A stretch of DNA of 64,000 nucleotides from Enterobacter sp. ENT03 (GCF_019218745.1 NZ_JAHUXA010000001.1:372001-436000); one strand, 5' to 3'; numbered from the stretch's first letter, positions 32,440 through 42,910 are shown. Made by a program: numbers and translations. The notes: generated by a model not told the origin, from the sequence alone.

Positions 32440-33561
32440 ATGAAATATGACCTGATCATCGTCGGCAGTGGCTCGGTGGGAGCCGCCGCAGGCTACTATG
32501 CCACGCGCGCCGGGCTGAACGTCCTGATGACCGATGCCTGGCTGCCGCCCCATCAGCATGGCAGCCACCACGGTGATACCCGACTGATTCGCCACGCCTA
32601 CGGCGAGGGGGAAAAATATGTTCCCCTGGTGCTGCGCGCACAATCCCTGTGGGATGCGCTGGCCGCTGACAGTGGAGAAGCGGTCTTTGAGCGCACCGGC
32701 GTGATTAATCTTGGTCCTGCGGATTCCGCTTTCCTCGCCAATGTCGCCCAAAGCGCCCGTGAATTTAACCTCGAGGTTGAACGCCTTGATGCCGACGCGC
32801 TGATGGCCCGCTGGCCGGAGATCCGCGTGCCGGAGGGCTATATCGGCCTGTTTGAATCACAGTCAGGCTTGCTCAGAAGTGAACTGGCGGTCAAAACCTG
32901 GATCCGCCTCGCCCGTGAAGCGGGCTGCGCGCAGCTGTTTAACTGCCCGGTCACCGCCATACATCATCATGATGACGGCGTGACCATTGATACCGCCGAC
33001 GGTCAGTACAGCGGCGCAAAACTGCTGGTCAGCGCCGGTACCTGGGTGACCCGTCTGCTCCCGTCCCTGCCGGTGCAGCCGGTACGCAAGATCTTCGCCT
33101 GGTATCAGGCCGATGGCCGTTACAGCGCCAAAAATAATTTCCCGGCCTTTACCGGCGAAATGCCGTCTGGCGAGCAGTTTTACGGCTTCCCGGCCGAGAA
33201 TGACGAACTGAAGATCGGCAAGCATAACGGCGGACAGAGTATCACCACGGAAGAAGAGCGCACCCCGTTTGGCAGCGTCGCCACCGATGGCTCTGAAGCC
33301 TTTCCTTTCCTGCGTCAGTTCCTGCCTGGCATAGGCTGCTGCCTGCATGGCGCAGCCTGTACCTATGATAATTCCCCGGACGAGGACTTTATCATCGACA
33401 CGCTGCCAGGCCATGACAACACGCTGCTGATCAGCGGCCTGAGCGGGCACGGCTTTAAGTTTGCCCCGGTACTGGGAGAGATCGCCGCACAGTTCGCGGC
33501 AGGAAGCGATTCTGCCTTTGATCTCGCGCCGTTCGCGCTACGCCGCTTCGATAAACGCTAA
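32440..33561 (+). CDS. solA: N-methyl-L-tryptophan oxidase SolA
   Basis: Monomeric sarcosine-oxidase-type flavoenzyme that demethylates N-methyl-tryptophan, 373 aa. The N-terminal FAD-binding motif is [15 protein letters not shown]. The Cys in [13 protein letters not shown] is the expected covalent FAD attachment site. It is followed by a terminator and a small yceO-like gene. Confidence 0.94.
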   Translation: MKYDLIIVGSGSVGAAAGYYATRAGLNVLMTDAWLPPHQHGSHHGDTRLIRHAYGEGEKYVPLVLRAQSLWDALAADSGEAVFERTGVINLGPADSAFLANVAQSAREFNLEVERLDADALMARWPEIRVPEGYIGLFESQSGLLRSELAVKTWIRLAREAGCAQLFNCPVTAIHHHDDGVTIDTADGQYSGAKLLVSAGTWVTRLLPSLPVQPVRKIFAWYQADGRYSAKNNFPAFTGEMPSGEQFYGFPAENDELKIGKHNGGQSITTEEERTPFGSVATDGSEAFPFLRQFLPGIGCCLHGAACTYDNSPDEDFIIDTLPGHDNTLLISGLSGHGFKFAPVLGEIAAQFAAGSDSAFDLAPFALRRFDKR

Positions 33562-33569
33562 TCCCCCCA

Positions 33570-33594
33570 GGCCCGCTTCTGCGGGCCAGTTTTG
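33570..33594 (+). terminator. terminator after solA
   Basis: GGCCCGC-TTCT-GCGGGCC followed by AGTTTTG. Confidence 0.8.
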
Positions 33595-33617
33595 CTGATC
33601 CGATCACCAGGAACGCT

Positions 33618-33734
33618 ATGCGTCGTTTATTTGAATTTTTCATGAATAATATTCGCGAGCACTTCATGCTTTATCTCGCCTTCTGGTTACTGCTTGGCGT
33701 GCTGGATATTATCTATCTCTATTTAATTGATTAA
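33618..33734 (+). CDS. yceO: small membrane protein, YceO-like
   Basis: A 38-codon open frame with ATG 33618 and AGGA 7 nt upstream. The protein MRRLFEFFMNNIREHFMLYL continues into one hydrophobic helix ending YLYLID. Basic N-terminus plus a single transmembrane segment, and the position between solA and yceJ, match E. coli YceO (46 aa). Function unknown. Confidence 0.75.
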   Translation: MRRLFEFFMNNIREHFMLYLAFWLLLGVLDIIYLYLID

Positions 33735-34003
33735 AAACGCCTGACAAAAATTGACAGTTCCTGAAGATCAGCGCATTTCTGCACAATTTTTTTGAATGAA
33801 GGTTATAACTTATAACACCCAGGAATCACGGCATTGCCGTCTGATGGCGTCATTTACTACGAAATCACTGAACGCTTTTCGCGTTATTCAATCAATAAAA
33901 ATGAATGAGTAAAATTATTGTTCATTTTTGTTATTAATAAGTTGCAATCTTATTTTCACCACGCCATTTTACCCTCTCCTTGTTATTTAAAACGGACATT
34001 TAT

Positions 34004-34570
34004 ATGCAATGGCGTAATTCTCCCCGCCGTTATGGCGCACTGTCGATGGCCCTCCACTGGCTGATGGCGCTGGTGGTTTATGGGATGTTTGCCCTTGGGT
34101 TGTGGATGGTGACGCTCAGCTATTATGACGGCTGGTATCACCAGGCACCGGAACTGCATAAAAGCATCGGCATTCTGCTGATGATGGGCCTGGTGATCCG
34201 TCTGCTCTGGCGCGTGATCTCCCCGCCGCCTTCGGCGCTGAAATCCTGGTCGCGCACGACCCGTCTTGCCGCCGTAGCCGGCCATGTCGCCCTGTACGGT
34301 CTGCTGTTTGCCATTGTCTTCAGTGGCTATCTGATTTCCACCGCCGACGGTAAGCCCATCAGCGTCTTTGGCTGGTTCGAGATCCCAGCCACCTTTGCCG
34401 ATGCGGGGGTACAGGCCGATCTGGCAGGTGAAATCCATTTATGGCTGGCCTGGAGCGTGGTGATCCTCTCCGCGCTGCACGCGCTCGCCGCGCTTAAACA
34501 CCACTTTATTGATAAAGATGACACCCTTAAGCGCATGCTGGGTAAATCATCCCCTGACTCTGGAGCGTAA
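34004..34570 (+). CDS. yceJ: cytochrome b561 family protein YceJ
   Basis: A 188-aa inner-membrane di-haem cytochrome b561 homologue with four helices. Candidate haem His residues lie in [24 protein letters not shown] and [13 protein letters not shown] 34004 ([13 protein letters not shown]) matches E. coli; an upstream start adds eight residues. It is 2 nt from yceI, and the pair forms one operon. Confidence 0.92.
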   Translation: MQWRNSPRRYGALSMALHWLMALVVYGMFALGLWMVTLSYYDGWYHQAPELHKSIGILLMMGLVIRLLWRVISPPPSALKSWSRTTRLAAVAGHVALYGLLFAIVFSGYLISTADGKPISVFGWFEIPATFADAGVQADLAGEIHLWLAWSVVILSALHALAALKHHFIDKDDTLKRMLGKSSPDSGA

Positions 34571-34572
34571 CG

Positions 34573-35148
34573 ATGAAGAAAAGTATTACCGCCCTGGCGC
34601 TGAGCGCCCTGCTGTTCACTACCGGCTCCGCCGTGGCCGCTGACTATAAAATTGATAAAGAGGGCCAGCATGCCTTCGTTAACTTCCGTATTCAGCATCT
34701 GGGCTACAGCTGGCTGTACGGTACGTTCAAAGACTTTGATGGCACCTTTACCTTCGATGAGAAAAACCCGGCGGCAGATAAAGTGAACGTCACCATCAAC
34801 ACCAACAGCGTGGACACCAACCACGCCGAGCGTGATAAACACCTGCGCAGTGCGGAATTCCTGAATGTCGCGAAGTTCCCGCAGGCGACCTTCGCCTCCA
34901 CCGCTGTGAAGAAAGACGGAGATGCGCTGGATATTACCGGCGATCTGACGCTGAATGGCGTCACGAAGCCCGTCACGCTGAAAGCGAAGCTGATTGGTCA
35001 GGGTGACGATCCGTGGGGCGGCGTGCGCGCAGGCTTTGAAGCGGCGGGTAAAATCAAGCTGAAAGATTACAACATCACCACCGATCTCGGTCCGGCGTCT
35101 CAGGATGTGGATCTGATTATTTCGGTAGAAGGTGTGCGTAAGAAGTAA
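34573..35148 (+). CDS. yceI: periplasmic YceI-family protein
   Basis: A 191-aa secreted protein with signal peptide (ends AVAADYKID) and the YceI beta-barrel fold that binds isoprenoid-like lipids in family members. It is co-transcribed with yceJ, so a quinone-related role is possible but unproved. Base-inducible in E. coli. Confidence 0.94.
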   Translation: MKKSITALALSALLFTTGSAVAADYKIDKEGQHAFVNFRIQHLGYSWLYGTFKDFDGTFTFDEKNPAADKVNVTINTNSVDTNHAERDKHLRSAEFLNVAKFPQATFASTAVKKDGDALDITGDLTLNGVTKPVTLKAKLIGQGDDPWGGVRAGFEAAGKIKLKDYNITTDLGPASQDVDLIISVEGVRKK

Positions 35149-35157
35149 TGCATGATG

Positions 35158-35188
35158 ATGCCGGGTGCGCCAGTGCGTCACCCGGCAT
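35158..35188. repeat. REP-like hairpin between yceI and trhO
   Basis: ATGCCGGGTG / CACCCGGCAT forms a 10-bp stem over an 11-nt loop. The GCCGGGTG...CACCCGGC pattern is REP-like. It probably also ends the convergent yceJI and trhO transcripts. Confidence 0.65.
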
Positions 35189-35194
35189 AAAGTA

Positions 35195-36244
35195 TTATTC
35201 CGGGTCGGGGATGCCGAGCGTGGTATTAAGACGACCCCGCGATTTATTGAAGATCTTGTTGCCGTTTTCACGTCCTGCCCGACGGCGACGTTGCTCTTCT
35301 TCCGGCAGCGCCCGCTCTTCCTGACACAACACACTGCAACAGCCGCTGAATTTCTCGGCACAGGCCGGACACTGAATAAACAGCAGATGACAGCCGTCGT
35401 TCAGGCAGTTGGTATGGCTGTCGCACGGCGTGCCGCACTGGTGGCAGTGGGCAATCACATCGTCAGAGATCCGTTCACCCATCCGCTCATCAAACACAAA
35501 GTTTTTACCGATAAAACGTACCGGCAGCCCCTGCTCACGGGCGCGACGCGCGTATTCAATGATCCCGCCTTCGATGTGCCACACTTTGTTGAAACCATTA
35601 TGTTTCATCCAGGCGCTGGCTTTTTCGCAACGAATACCGCCAGTGCAGTACATGACAATTTTCTTGTCTTTATGCTCCTGCATCATTTCGACCGCTTTCG
35701 GCAGTTGCTCGCGGAAGGTATCCGCCGGGATCTCCAGCGCATCTTCGAAATGTCCTACTTCGTATTCGTAGTGGTTACGCATATCAATGAACACCGCGTC
35801 GGGATCGTCGAGCATGGCGTTGACTTCCGCCGCCTTCAGATAATCCCCCACGTTGCTGGCATCAAATGTCTCATCTTCTATGCCGTCGGCGACGATACGG
35901 TCGCGCACTTTCATGCGCAGCACCCAGAAGGATTTTCCGTCATCGTCCAGCGCCACGTTCAGACGCAGGCCGTCCAGCGCCGGATCGAAACCATAAAGGC
36001 AATCACGTAGCGCCTCAAACTGACTTTGCGGCACGCTGATTTGCGCATTGATACCTTCATGTGCTAAATAAATGCGCCCGAAAACATTAAGCGCCGTTAA
36101 TGCCTGATAGAGGGCATCGCGCGTCGCTTTCGGATCGTGGATAGTGAAATATTTATAGAATGAAACCGTGGTGCGCGGCTCGGCTTCCGCCAGCATACGC
36201 GCCTTCAGTTCCTCATTCGAAATGCGGTTGTGTAACACTGGCAT
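35195..36244 (-). CDS. trhO: tRNA uridine(34) hydroxylase TrhO
   Basis: Oxygen-dependent tRNA U34 hydroxylase (YceA), 349 aa. The N-terminal domain is followed by a rhodanese domain with catalytic Cys in [11 protein letters not shown] and then a Cys-rich region ([14 protein letters not shown]). ATG 36244 ([13 protein letters not shown]) matches E. coli; the start at 36262 adds six residues. Makes ho5U in tRNA. Confidence 0.95.
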   Translation of the reverse strand: MPVLHNRISNEELKARMLAEAEPRTTVSFYKYFTIHDPKATRDALYQALTALNVFGRIYLAHEGINAQISVPQSQFEALRDCLYGFDPALDGLRLNVALDDDGKSFWVLRMKVRDRIVADGIEDETFDASNVGDYLKAAEVNAMLDDPDAVFIDMRNHYEYEVGHFEDALEIPADTFREQLPKAVEMMQEHKDKKIVMYCTGGIRCEKASAWMKHNGFNKVWHIEGGIIEYARRAREQGLPVRFIGKNFVFDERMGERISDDVIAHCHQCGTPCDSHTNCLNDGCHLLFIQCPACAEKFSGCCSVLCQEERALPEEEQRRRRAGRENGNKIFNKSRGRLNTTLGIPDPE

Positions 36245-36466
36245 GGTGTACTTTTCCTGCAATCATTAGAGATGGATGAAAAACGGGCGGCATCATATAG
36301 CAAATACTGTTAATTTACATCCACACATTTTGCGCTACATTTCACTCATCAGAAAAAATATCATGCAGCGACGCTCTGGAATTCACGCTTTCTTCGGCAG
36401 GAATGCCGGTTAATTTATTTTAGTGCGAAGGCTTTAACGCACGGCTTGTCGAATCACAGGAATGAC

Positions 36467-37387
36467 ATGACACATCTACCAAAATTTTCCACCGCCTTAC
36501 TCCACCCTCGCTACTGGTTAACCTGGTTTGGCATTGGTTTGCTGTGGCTGCTGGTGCAGCTTCCGTACCCGGTGATTTACCGGATGGGGATGGGGCTGGG
36601 TCATCTGGCGTTGCGCGTGATGAAGCGCCGTGTGCAGGTTGCCAGCCGTAATCTGGAGCTGTGTTTCCCGGACATGAGCGCCGAGGCACGCCGCGAACTG
36701 GTGGTGAGGAATTTTGAATCCGTCGGCATGGGGCTGTTTGAAACCGGTATGGCGTGGTTCTGGTCGGACAAACGTATAGCGCGCTGGGCTGACATCATCA
36801 ATTTCGAACCGGTATACGAATTGCAACGCCAGAAGCGCGGCATTTTGCTCATCGGCGTGCATTTTCTGACGCTTGAACTGGGCGCGCGCATGTTTGGTAT
36901 GCAGACACCGGGAATTGGCGTCTATCGGCCGAACGATAATCCGGTGATCGATCTGCTGCAAACCTGGGGACGCCTGCGCTCCAATAAAACCATGCTCGAT
37001 CGCAAAGATTTGAAAGGCATGGTGCGGGCGCTGAAAAACGGTGAAGTGGTGTGGTATGCGCCGGATCATGACTACGGCCCACGCTCCAGCGTGTTCGTGC
37101 CCTTTTTCGCCGTCGAGCAGGCGGCAACCACCTCCGGCACCTGGATGCTGGCGCGCATGTCCAATGCCAGTGTGGTTCCTTTTGTGCCGCGCCGTAAACC
37201 GGGCGGTAAAGGCTATGAACTGGTGATGCTGGATCCGCTTAACGATCCGCCGCTCGATGATGCAGAAACCACCGCGACCTGGATGAACGGCGTGATCGAG
37301 AAATGCATTATGATGGCCCCGGATCAGTACATGTGGCTGCACCGCCGCTTCAAAACCCGCCCGCAAGGCGTCCCTTCGCGCTATTAA
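36467..37387 (+). CDS. lpxL: lipid A lauroyltransferase LpxL (HtrB)
   Basis: Adds laurate to Kdo2-lipid IVA at the inner membrane, 306 aa. N-terminal membrane anchor, then the acyltransferase H-x4-E motif HFLTLE and the conserved RPNDNP. ATG 36467 ([17 protein letters not shown]) has AGGA 6 nt upstream and the E. coli length. Divergent from trhO. Confidence 0.96.
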   Translation: MTHLPKFSTALLHPRYWLTWFGIGLLWLLVQLPYPVIYRMGMGLGHLALRVMKRRVQVASRNLELCFPDMSAEARRELVVRNFESVGMGLFETGMAWFWSDKRIARWADIINFEPVYELQRQKRGILLIGVHFLTLELGARMFGMQTPGIGVYRPNDNPVIDLLQTWGRLRSNKTMLDRKDLKGMVRALKNGEVVWYAPDHDYGPRSSVFVPFFAVEQAATTSGTWMLARMSNASVVPFVPRRKPGGKGYELVMLDPLNDPPLDDAETTATWMNGVIEKCIMMAPDQYMWLHRRFKTRPQGVPSRY

Positions 37388-37399
37388 CCTTCAACTGCA

Positions 37400-37428
37400 G
37401 GCCGGGTAAGCGGCAGCGCAACCCGGCA
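37400..37428. repeat. REP-like element after lpxL
   Basis: GGCCGGGTAAG CGGCAGCGC AACCCGGC is a REP-type palindromic unit (GCCGGGT / ACCCGGC arms). It stands between lpxL and mdtG. Confidence 0.7.
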
Positions 37429-37544
37429 TCTTCTCCCCTCCCCTCTAAGCTTTAAGCGCTCTCCGGTTTGCGGCACTCTTTCAGCAGGCGTATGCTTAGC
37501 AAGCTTATTATTACTTCTACTGATAACTCTGTGACCGGATGACT

Positions 37545-38780
37545 ATGTCCCCCTCTGCGAACCCTCTGAACTGGAAACGGAATCTTGCCATTGCCTGGAT
37601 CGGCTGTTTTCTTACCGGCGCGGCCTTCAGCCTGGTGATGCCTTTTCTGCCGCTCTACATTGAGCAACTAGGCGTCAGCGGCCACAGCGCCCTCAATATC
37701 TGGTCCGGCCTGGTATTCAGCATTACCTTTCTGTTTTCCGCCATCGCCTCGCCGTTGTGGGGCGGGCTGGCGGATCGCAAAGGCCGCAAACTGATGCTGC
37801 TGCGCTCAGCGCTCGGCATGGCGATTGTGATGATGTTGATGGGTCTGGCGCAGAATATCTGGCACCTGCTTATTTTGCGCGCCTGTCTGGGTTTACTCGG
37901 CGGTTTTATTCCCAATGCCAATGCACTGATCGCCACGCAAATGCCGCGAAACAAAAGCGGCTGGGCGCTGGGAACACTTTCGACGGGCGGCGTGAGCGGC
38001 GCATTATTAGGGCCGCTGGCAGGCGGGCTTCTGGCCGACAACTACGGTTTACGCCCGGTGTTTTTCATTACGGCCAGCGTACTGTTTATCTGCTTTTTAC
38101 TGACGCTGTTCAGTATCCGCGAAAACTTTACGCCGGTCGCCCGGAAAGAGATGCTGCACGCCCGGGAAGTGATCGGCTCGCTGAAAAACCCCAGACTGGT
38201 GCTGAGCCTGTTTATCACCACATTAATTATCCAGGTTGCCACCGGCTCCATTGCGCCTATTCTGACGCTCTACGTGCGCGATTTGGCGGGGGATGTCAGC
38301 AATATCGCCTTTATCAGCGGCATGATCGCATCAGTACCTGGCGTGGCGGCCCTGTTAAGCGCGCCACGGCTGGGTAAGCTCGGGGATCGCATTGGGCCTG
38401 AAAAAATTCTTATCGCCGCGCTGATGGTGTCGGTTTTACTGCTGATCCCGATGGCCTTTGTGCAGACGCCGCTACAGCTTGGCGTGCTGCGTTTTCTGCT
38501 CGGCGCTGCGGATGGTGCGCTGCTGCCGGCAGTCCAGACGCTGCTGGTCTATAACTCAGCCAATCAGATTGCCGGGCGCATTTTCAGCTATAACCAGTCC
38601 TTCCGCGATATTGGCAACGTCACCGGCCCGCTGATCGGCGCGGCGGTATCTGCCAGCTATGGCTTTCGCACTGTATTTTTCGTCACCGCGTCGGTGGTGA
38701 TGGTGAACGTGTTCTACTCCTGGCTGAGTCTGCGGCGGCCTTCGATACGTTCATCCATGACGGCCTCACGCGATAGCTGA
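37545..38780 (+). CDS. mdtG: multidrug efflux MFS transporter MdtG
   Basis: Drug:H+ antiporter, 411 aa, 12 helices, with motif [13 protein letters not shown]. In E. coli it is part of the Mar/Sox/Rob regulon. ATG 37545 matches E. coli MSP...; ATG 37539 is two codons upstream. The C-terminal tail ([14 protein letters not shown]) runs 67 bp into the convergent araC-type gene. Confidence 0.94.
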   Translation: MSPSANPLNWKRNLAIAWIGCFLTGAAFSLVMPFLPLYIEQLGVSGHSALNIWSGLVFSITFLFSAIASPLWGGLADRKGRKLMLLRSALGMAIVMMLMGLAQNIWHLLILRACLGLLGGFIPNANALIATQMPRNKSGWALGTLSTGGVSGALLGPLAGGLLADNYGLRPVFFITASVLFICFLLTLFSIRENFTPVARKEMLHAREVIGSLKNPRLVLSLFITTLIIQVATGSIAPILTLYVRDLAGDVSNIAFISGMIASVPGVAALLSAPRLGKLGDRIGPEKILIAALMVSVLLLIPMAFVQTPLQLGVLRFLLGAADGALLPAVQTLLVYNSANQIAGRIFSYNQSFRDIGNVTGPLIGAAVSASYGFRTVFFVTASVVMVNVFYSWLSLRRPSIRSSMTASRDS

Positions 38781-39637
38781 CTGGTGAGATGGGCTTTACG
38801 ATATTGCAGCGGCGTTTTGCCCATATGTTTCTTAAAGCAGGTAATAAACCAGGCGTATTCCGTGAAGCCCGCCAGCCGGGCAATCTCACGCACCGAAAGG
38901 CGGGACTGTAACAGCAGTTCACAGGCCTGCCGGAGCCGCCTCATCACCAGATATTCCTGAAGCGTGCCGCCTGTCTCATCATGAAATCGCCGCGAGGTGT
39001 GGCCCCTGGAACATCCCATGGCGTCAGCCATCTGCTGTAACGAGCAGGAGGTCTGATAATGTTCCTCAATCCAGCCGATCAGCCGGGTCGAAAAGGTATG
39101 TTTACCGCTGGCCTGTTGCTGCTCCGGTAACAAGCTCAGCAACTGCATCACCAGAAATGCGCTGTCGCTGGTGCTGAACAAATCGCCGGCGATCCATTTC
39201 TCAAAGCGCTGCAATAATGCCTCAATAGCGTCTTGTTCCGCGCTCACATCAAAGACACGCGCTTTTTCCCCTCGCCCACACAATTGCCTTAATAGCGCCT
39301 GCTGGCGCGGAAAGTCGCGGCAGTATTGCTCCAGCAGAGTGCTGTTGAAATGAATGGTGGTGCGGTGATAGCGGTTCCGTTCATTCTGCTCAACATACAC
39401 CTTGTGCAGTTTTCCCGGCGGGAAAATAAACAGCCGGCCTGGCTTTACGGTGTATTGCTGATGCTCGACCAGCGCAATTCCGACGCCCTGCGACACCGCC
39501 AGAATTTCGACGCACTGATGCCAGTGGTAATAGTTGGCGGGCATATCCGTCATACGATTAAAGTAAATGGCTTTCTCATTGAGCCGAATATATTCCAGAT
39601 AATCCACGGCATCGTTATTTCTTGCACGGTCGGTCAT
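38714..39637 (-). CDS. AraC-family transcriptional regulator
   Basis: A 307-aa regulator with an N-terminal cupin-like sensor domain ([25 protein letters not shown]) and two C-terminal helix-turn-helix motifs (about 195-290; [19 protein letters not shown] and [19 protein letters not shown]). It is divergent from a three-gene sugar operon and is therefore its likely activator. Its 3' end overlaps mdtG tail-to-tail. Absent from E. coli K-12 at this site. Confidence 0.9.
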   Translation of the reverse strand: MTDRARNNDAVDYLEYIRLNEKAIYFNRMTDMPANYYHWHQCVEILAVSQGVGIALVEHQQYTVKPGRLFIFPPGKLHKVYVEQNERNRYHRTTIHFNSTLLEQYCRDFPRQQALLRQLCGRGEKARVFDVSAEQDAIEALLQRFEKWIAGDLFSTSDSAFLVMQLLSLLPEQQQASGKHTFSTRLIGWIEEHYQTSCSLQQMADAMGCSRGHTSRRFHDETGGTLQEYLVMRRLRQACELLLQSRLSVREIARLAGFTEYAWFITCFKKHMGKTPLQYRKAHLTSQLSREAVMDERIEGRRRLSQE

Positions 39638-39826
39638 GACGTTACCCTTATGCCGGTGTTAATAAACTTAAACTTTTATCATCTCAGTAAAATTTCAGGT
39701 CGATATTGCCGCAAGATTTTTATTTTGATGATGTCACCTGCTGACAAACTCGACCCGCGTCACATTTGTAAACCTTCGCGTATCTTTATTATCCGCCTGT
39801 CATTACTTCCTGAGTCAGGTGAAATT
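39638..39826 (+). promoter_or_regulatory. araC / DUF2264 divergent control region
   Basis: A 189-bp A/T-rich region. TCACATTT at 39760-39767 is a perfect CRP half-site; the other half is degenerate (CTCGA). A weak -35 TTGTAA (39766-39771) and TTATCC/TATTAT near 39787-39794 may be the promoter. No clear AraC direct repeat could be picked by eye. Confidence 0.4.
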
Positions 39827-41608
39827 ATGCGGACAAAAGACGATTATTGTGAGCGGGTAAAAACGTGGCTCACCGCAGCAACAGCCGGGTTTTCCCCAGG
39901 TCGTACGCAAATAAAAATGGGCGAAACCAGCGCGCAATATTCTGCCAGCATCGCCGGCATGGAAGGCTTTTCTCGTTTGCTGTGGGGACTTTTCCCCCTC
40001 TTAAGCGGCGGCACGACGACGCCGTTATGGGCAGATTTTCTGGAGGGTATTCGGCATGGGACCGATCCGCAGCATCATGAATACTGGGGCGATCTGGAGG
40101 ATAACGATCAACGCTGTGTGGAGATGGCCGTCTTTGGGCTGGGGCTGGCATTGCCAGGCAGTCCACTGTGGGGGGCATTAACCGCCAAAGAACAGGACCA
40201 TCTGGTTCGCTGGTTACGACAAAGTGCCACCATTAACGTTCCCGATAATAACTGGCACTTTTTCCCGGTACTTATTCAGGTGGGTTTAAAATGCGTTGGC
40301 GCGGATTACGACATGATGGTTATTAACCAGCATCTGGACGCGGCCGAGGCATTTTATCTGGGCAACGGCTGGTATTCTGACGGCAAAGACAAACCGCGGG
40401 ATTATTATATTGCCAGCGGCTTTCATTTTTACGGACTGCTGTACAGCCACTTTATGCAGGATGTGGATCCGCAGCGGTGTATGCGTTATCGCCAGCGGGC
40501 ACGCCAGTTTGCTCAGGATTATATTTACTATTTCACCCCGACGGGTGCCGCGATCCCTTTCGGTCGCAGCCTGACCTATCGATTTGTGCAGGTCGCTTTC
40601 TGGAGCGCGGTTGCCTTTACCGGCCTTGATGTTTTTACGCCAGGCATCATAAAAGGATTAATTACCCGCCATCTGGATGACTGGCTGACCAGGCCGTTTA
40701 TTATGCGCGATGGCCTTTTCAGCATCGGCTATCACTACCCGAATCTGGTGATGGCGGAGGACTACAACAGTCCGGGATCGCCATACTGGGCGCTGAAAGC
40801 GATGCTGATCCTCGCCCTGCCGGATAACAGCGAATTCTGGCAGGCCGAATGCGAGCCCCTGCCTGCGCTGGCGTCGATCCATTGCATTGCAGAAGCCGGT
40901 CAGTTCATTATCCGCAGCGACCGCGATAATCACGCCTTTCTGTTGATGTCCGGTCAGTTCGACCGCAATAATTTTGTTAATTTCGAGCAGAAATACAGCA
41001 AATTTGCTTACTCCAGCCATTTTGGTTTTACCCTCGAACGGGGACGTTACGGGCTGCGCCATGCGGCCTGCGATTCCATGTTGCTGTTCAGCGCCGGCGA
41101 TGATTACTATCGGGGGCGTCGTGAATGTGATGAGGTCGCCATTACCCCGGATTACTTGCGCTGCGACTGGCGTCCCTGGGCGGATGTGCGGGTCACTACC
41201 TGGCTTATTCCTGCCGCTGCCGCGCATATTCGCCTTCATCACATCAGCACTCCCCGTGCGCTGGACTGTTGCGAAGGCGGCTTTGCCGTTGATCATCATG
41301 CGCTTACCGACAGCCTTTCCGAGAGTAATGGCCTCACCCTGCGCGCCAGCAGTGGCATCAGCCAGATTGTTGATCTGCTGAACAGACGGCAACCCTCCAC
41401 GGTGCTCACGCCACCGGGCAGCAATATCCTGTTTGCCCCGCCCGCGATGATCCCCTGTTTACAAACCACCTTAAACGCCGGGTCGCACTGGCTGGCAACC
41501 TGGGTCGCCGCCACGCCAGGCCATCTACAGACGACCTGCGAGGCCGTGTATTTCGACAGCGAGCAGCGGCAGCTTCATGTCAACGGCAGAACCATTGAAA
41601 TTAACTAA
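39827..41608 (+). CDS. DUF2264 protein (putative cytoplasmic glycosidase)
   Basis: A 593-aa protein without signal peptide. The start MRTKDDYCERVKTWL at 39827 follows AGGTGA. The N-terminal 360 residues have the DUF2264 pattern (MEGFSRLLWGLFPLLSGG, NNWHFFPVLIQVGLK, DGWYSDGK-like GNGWYSDGKDKPRDYY), expected to form an alpha/alpha toroid; the C-terminal part is beta-rich. The family belongs with six-hairpin glycosidases and is found in carbohydrate loci, so a glycosidase acting on uronide-containing oligosaccharide is likely but inferred. First gene of the operon with the symporter and GH88. Confidence 0.8.
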   Translation: MRTKDDYCERVKTWLTAATAGFSPGRTQIKMGETSAQYSASIAGMEGFSRLLWGLFPLLSGGTTTPLWADFLEGIRHGTDPQHHEYWGDLEDNDQRCVEMAVFGLGLALPGSPLWGALTAKEQDHLVRWLRQSATINVPDNNWHFFPVLIQVGLKCVGADYDMMVINQHLDAAEAFYLGNGWYSDGKDKPRDYYIASGFHFYGLLYSHFMQDVDPQRCMRYRQRARQFAQDYIYYFTPTGAAIPFGRSLTYRFVQVAFWSAVAFTGLDVFTPGIIKGLITRHLDDWLTRPFIMRDGLFSIGYHYPNLVMAEDYNSPGSPYWALKAMLILALPDNSEFWQAECEPLPALASIHCIAEAGQFIIRSDRDNHAFLLMSGQFDRNNFVNFEQKYSKFAYSSHFGFTLERGRYGLRHAACDSMLLFSAGDDYYRGRRECDEVAITPDYLRCDWRPWADVRVTTWLIPAAAAHIRLHHISTPRALDCCEGGFAVDHHALTDSLSESNGLTLRASSGISQIVDLLNRRQPSTVLTPPGSNILFAPPAMIPCLQTTLNAGSHWLATWVAATPGHLQTTCEAVYFDSEQRQLHVNGRTIEIN

Positions 41609-41641
41609 CGACGCGCCCTCACCGGCGTCAGGAGGAAAGGG

Positions 41642-42910
41642 ATGTCAGAAAGTATTCAGTCGACACGTTCGGCCTATATCAAGCTGAGCTTATTTGTCTT
41701 TTTATTCAGATTTACCTGGGCGGCCAGTTTCGGGATGTATGCCATCTGGCTGGGTGATAAAGCAGGCCTCGATGCAATGGCGATTGGTACCGTATTTGCG
41801 GTTAACGGTATTTTTGCCGTCGCCATTAAACCGGTTTATGGCTTTATCATGGATAAAATCGGCATGAGTAAACGCCTGCTCTATTTTGTCTCGCTGGTTT
41901 CAGCATTAATGGCACCCTTTTTTATCTGGTGTTATTTGCCGCTGTTACAAACGCATTTTATCAGCGGCATGATTGTCGGCGCGCTATTTTTCAGTTTTGG
42001 CTGGTACGCGGGGGTGGCGGCAGAGGAATCTTACGTTGACCGCTTCAGCCGTCTTTATGAAATGGAATTTGGTCGTATTCGGATGTGGGCGGCGCTTGGC
42101 TGGGCGACCGCCTCCTCGTTTTCCGGCTATTTCTATAATCTGTCACCGAAAATTAATTTTATTATCAGTAGCCTCTCTGCGCTGTGCGTCTTTGCCGTGC
42201 TGTTAACCCTGAAAGTTGACCATTTTGGCAAAGAAGAGAATAACGTGCTGTCGAAAGATAAAATCGTATTAGCGGATGTATTTAGTCTGTTCGCTAATAA
42301 AAAATTCTGGATGTTCTCGTTATATATCGCCGGTGTGGCGTGGATGATGTTCATTGCCGAACAGCAGTTTTCGCGTTATTTCGTGACGTTTTTTGCGACG
42401 AAAGAACAGGGCAATGCCATGTTTGGTTATATGAGCACCGCCCAGTCGTGTGCCGAATTTTTTAGCATGATGCTGGCCCCCGCGATCGTTAACCGTATCG
42501 GCGCCAAGCAGGGGATGCTGCTTACCGGCGTCATTATCAGCCTGCGACTGGTGATCTCCGGCCTGACGGATGATCCGACGATTATCTGCATCATCAAACC
42601 GCTTTACGGCGTGGAGATGGCACTGATTCTGGTGTCGGTCTTTAAATATATCGCCGAGCATTTTGATAAACGCATCAATGCCACCATGTACCTGCTCGGC
42701 TATCAGGCGATGATCTACGTCGGCTCGGTGGTCATTGCACCGCCTGCGGGATATGCCTATCAAAAAATAGGGTTTGAGCAAACCTATCTGATCATGGGGA
42801 TGGTGGCGCTGGCGTTTACCCTCGTTTCGGCGTTCACCCTTTCTCGTTGTTATCACCATATTAAACCGTCTGCTGTCTCTGAAAGCGGCGGGCAAGCTAC
42901 TACTTTTTAA
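41642..42910 (+). CDS. oligosaccharide:H+ symporter (LacY-type MFS)
   Basis: A 422-aa inner-membrane protein aligning with LacY, RafB and CscB along its length (FGMYAIWLG..., EFGRIRMWAALGWA, QQFSRYFVTFFAT, GYQKIGF-like end). By my alignment to LacY the sugar-binding Glu126 and Arg144 and the proton-linked Arg302 and Glu325 are kept, whereas His322 is Tyr, Glu269 is Ser, and the Asp237-Lys358 pair is neutral. So it is the same mechanism class with a different sugar. It lies 33 nt after the DUF2264 gene and 18 nt before the GH88 gene. Confidence 0.87.
   Translation: MSESIQSTRSAYIKLSLFVFLFRFTWAASFGMYAIWLGDKAGLDAMAIGTVFAVNGIFAVAIKPVYGFIMDKIGMSKRLLYFVSLVSALMAPFFIWCYLPLLQTHFISGMIVGALFFSFGWYAGVAAEESYVDRFSRLYEMEFGRIRMWAALGWATASSFSGYFYNLSPKINFIISSLSALCVFAVLLTLKVDHFGKEENNVLSKDKIVLADVFSLFANKKFWMFSLYIAGVAWMMFIAEQQFSRYFVTFFATKEQGNAMFGYMSTAQSCAEFFSMMLAPAIVNRIGAKQGMLLTGVIISLRLVISGLTDDPTIICIIKPLYGVEMALILVSVFKYIAEHFDKRINATMYLLGYQAMIYVGSVVIAPPAGYAYQKIGFEQTYLIMGMVALAFTLVSAFTLSRCYHHIKPSAVSESGGQATTF

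Noticed and set aside
34327-35361. 344-codon minus-strand frame opposite yceJ-yceI
   Set aside because: Crosses two conserved genes and the REP-like hairpin in antisense; no domain or ribosome site.
37440-37544. Mar/Sox box upstream of mdtG
   Set aside because: GCAC-type partial matches are visible near GCGGCACTCTTTC, but they are too weak to call by eye, although E. coli mdtG is in that regulon.
39326-39826. Upstream extension of the DUF2264 frame by 167 residues
   Set aside because: It runs antisense through the araC-type gene and the promoter region; the start at 39827 has a proper ribosome site and begins the conserved domain.
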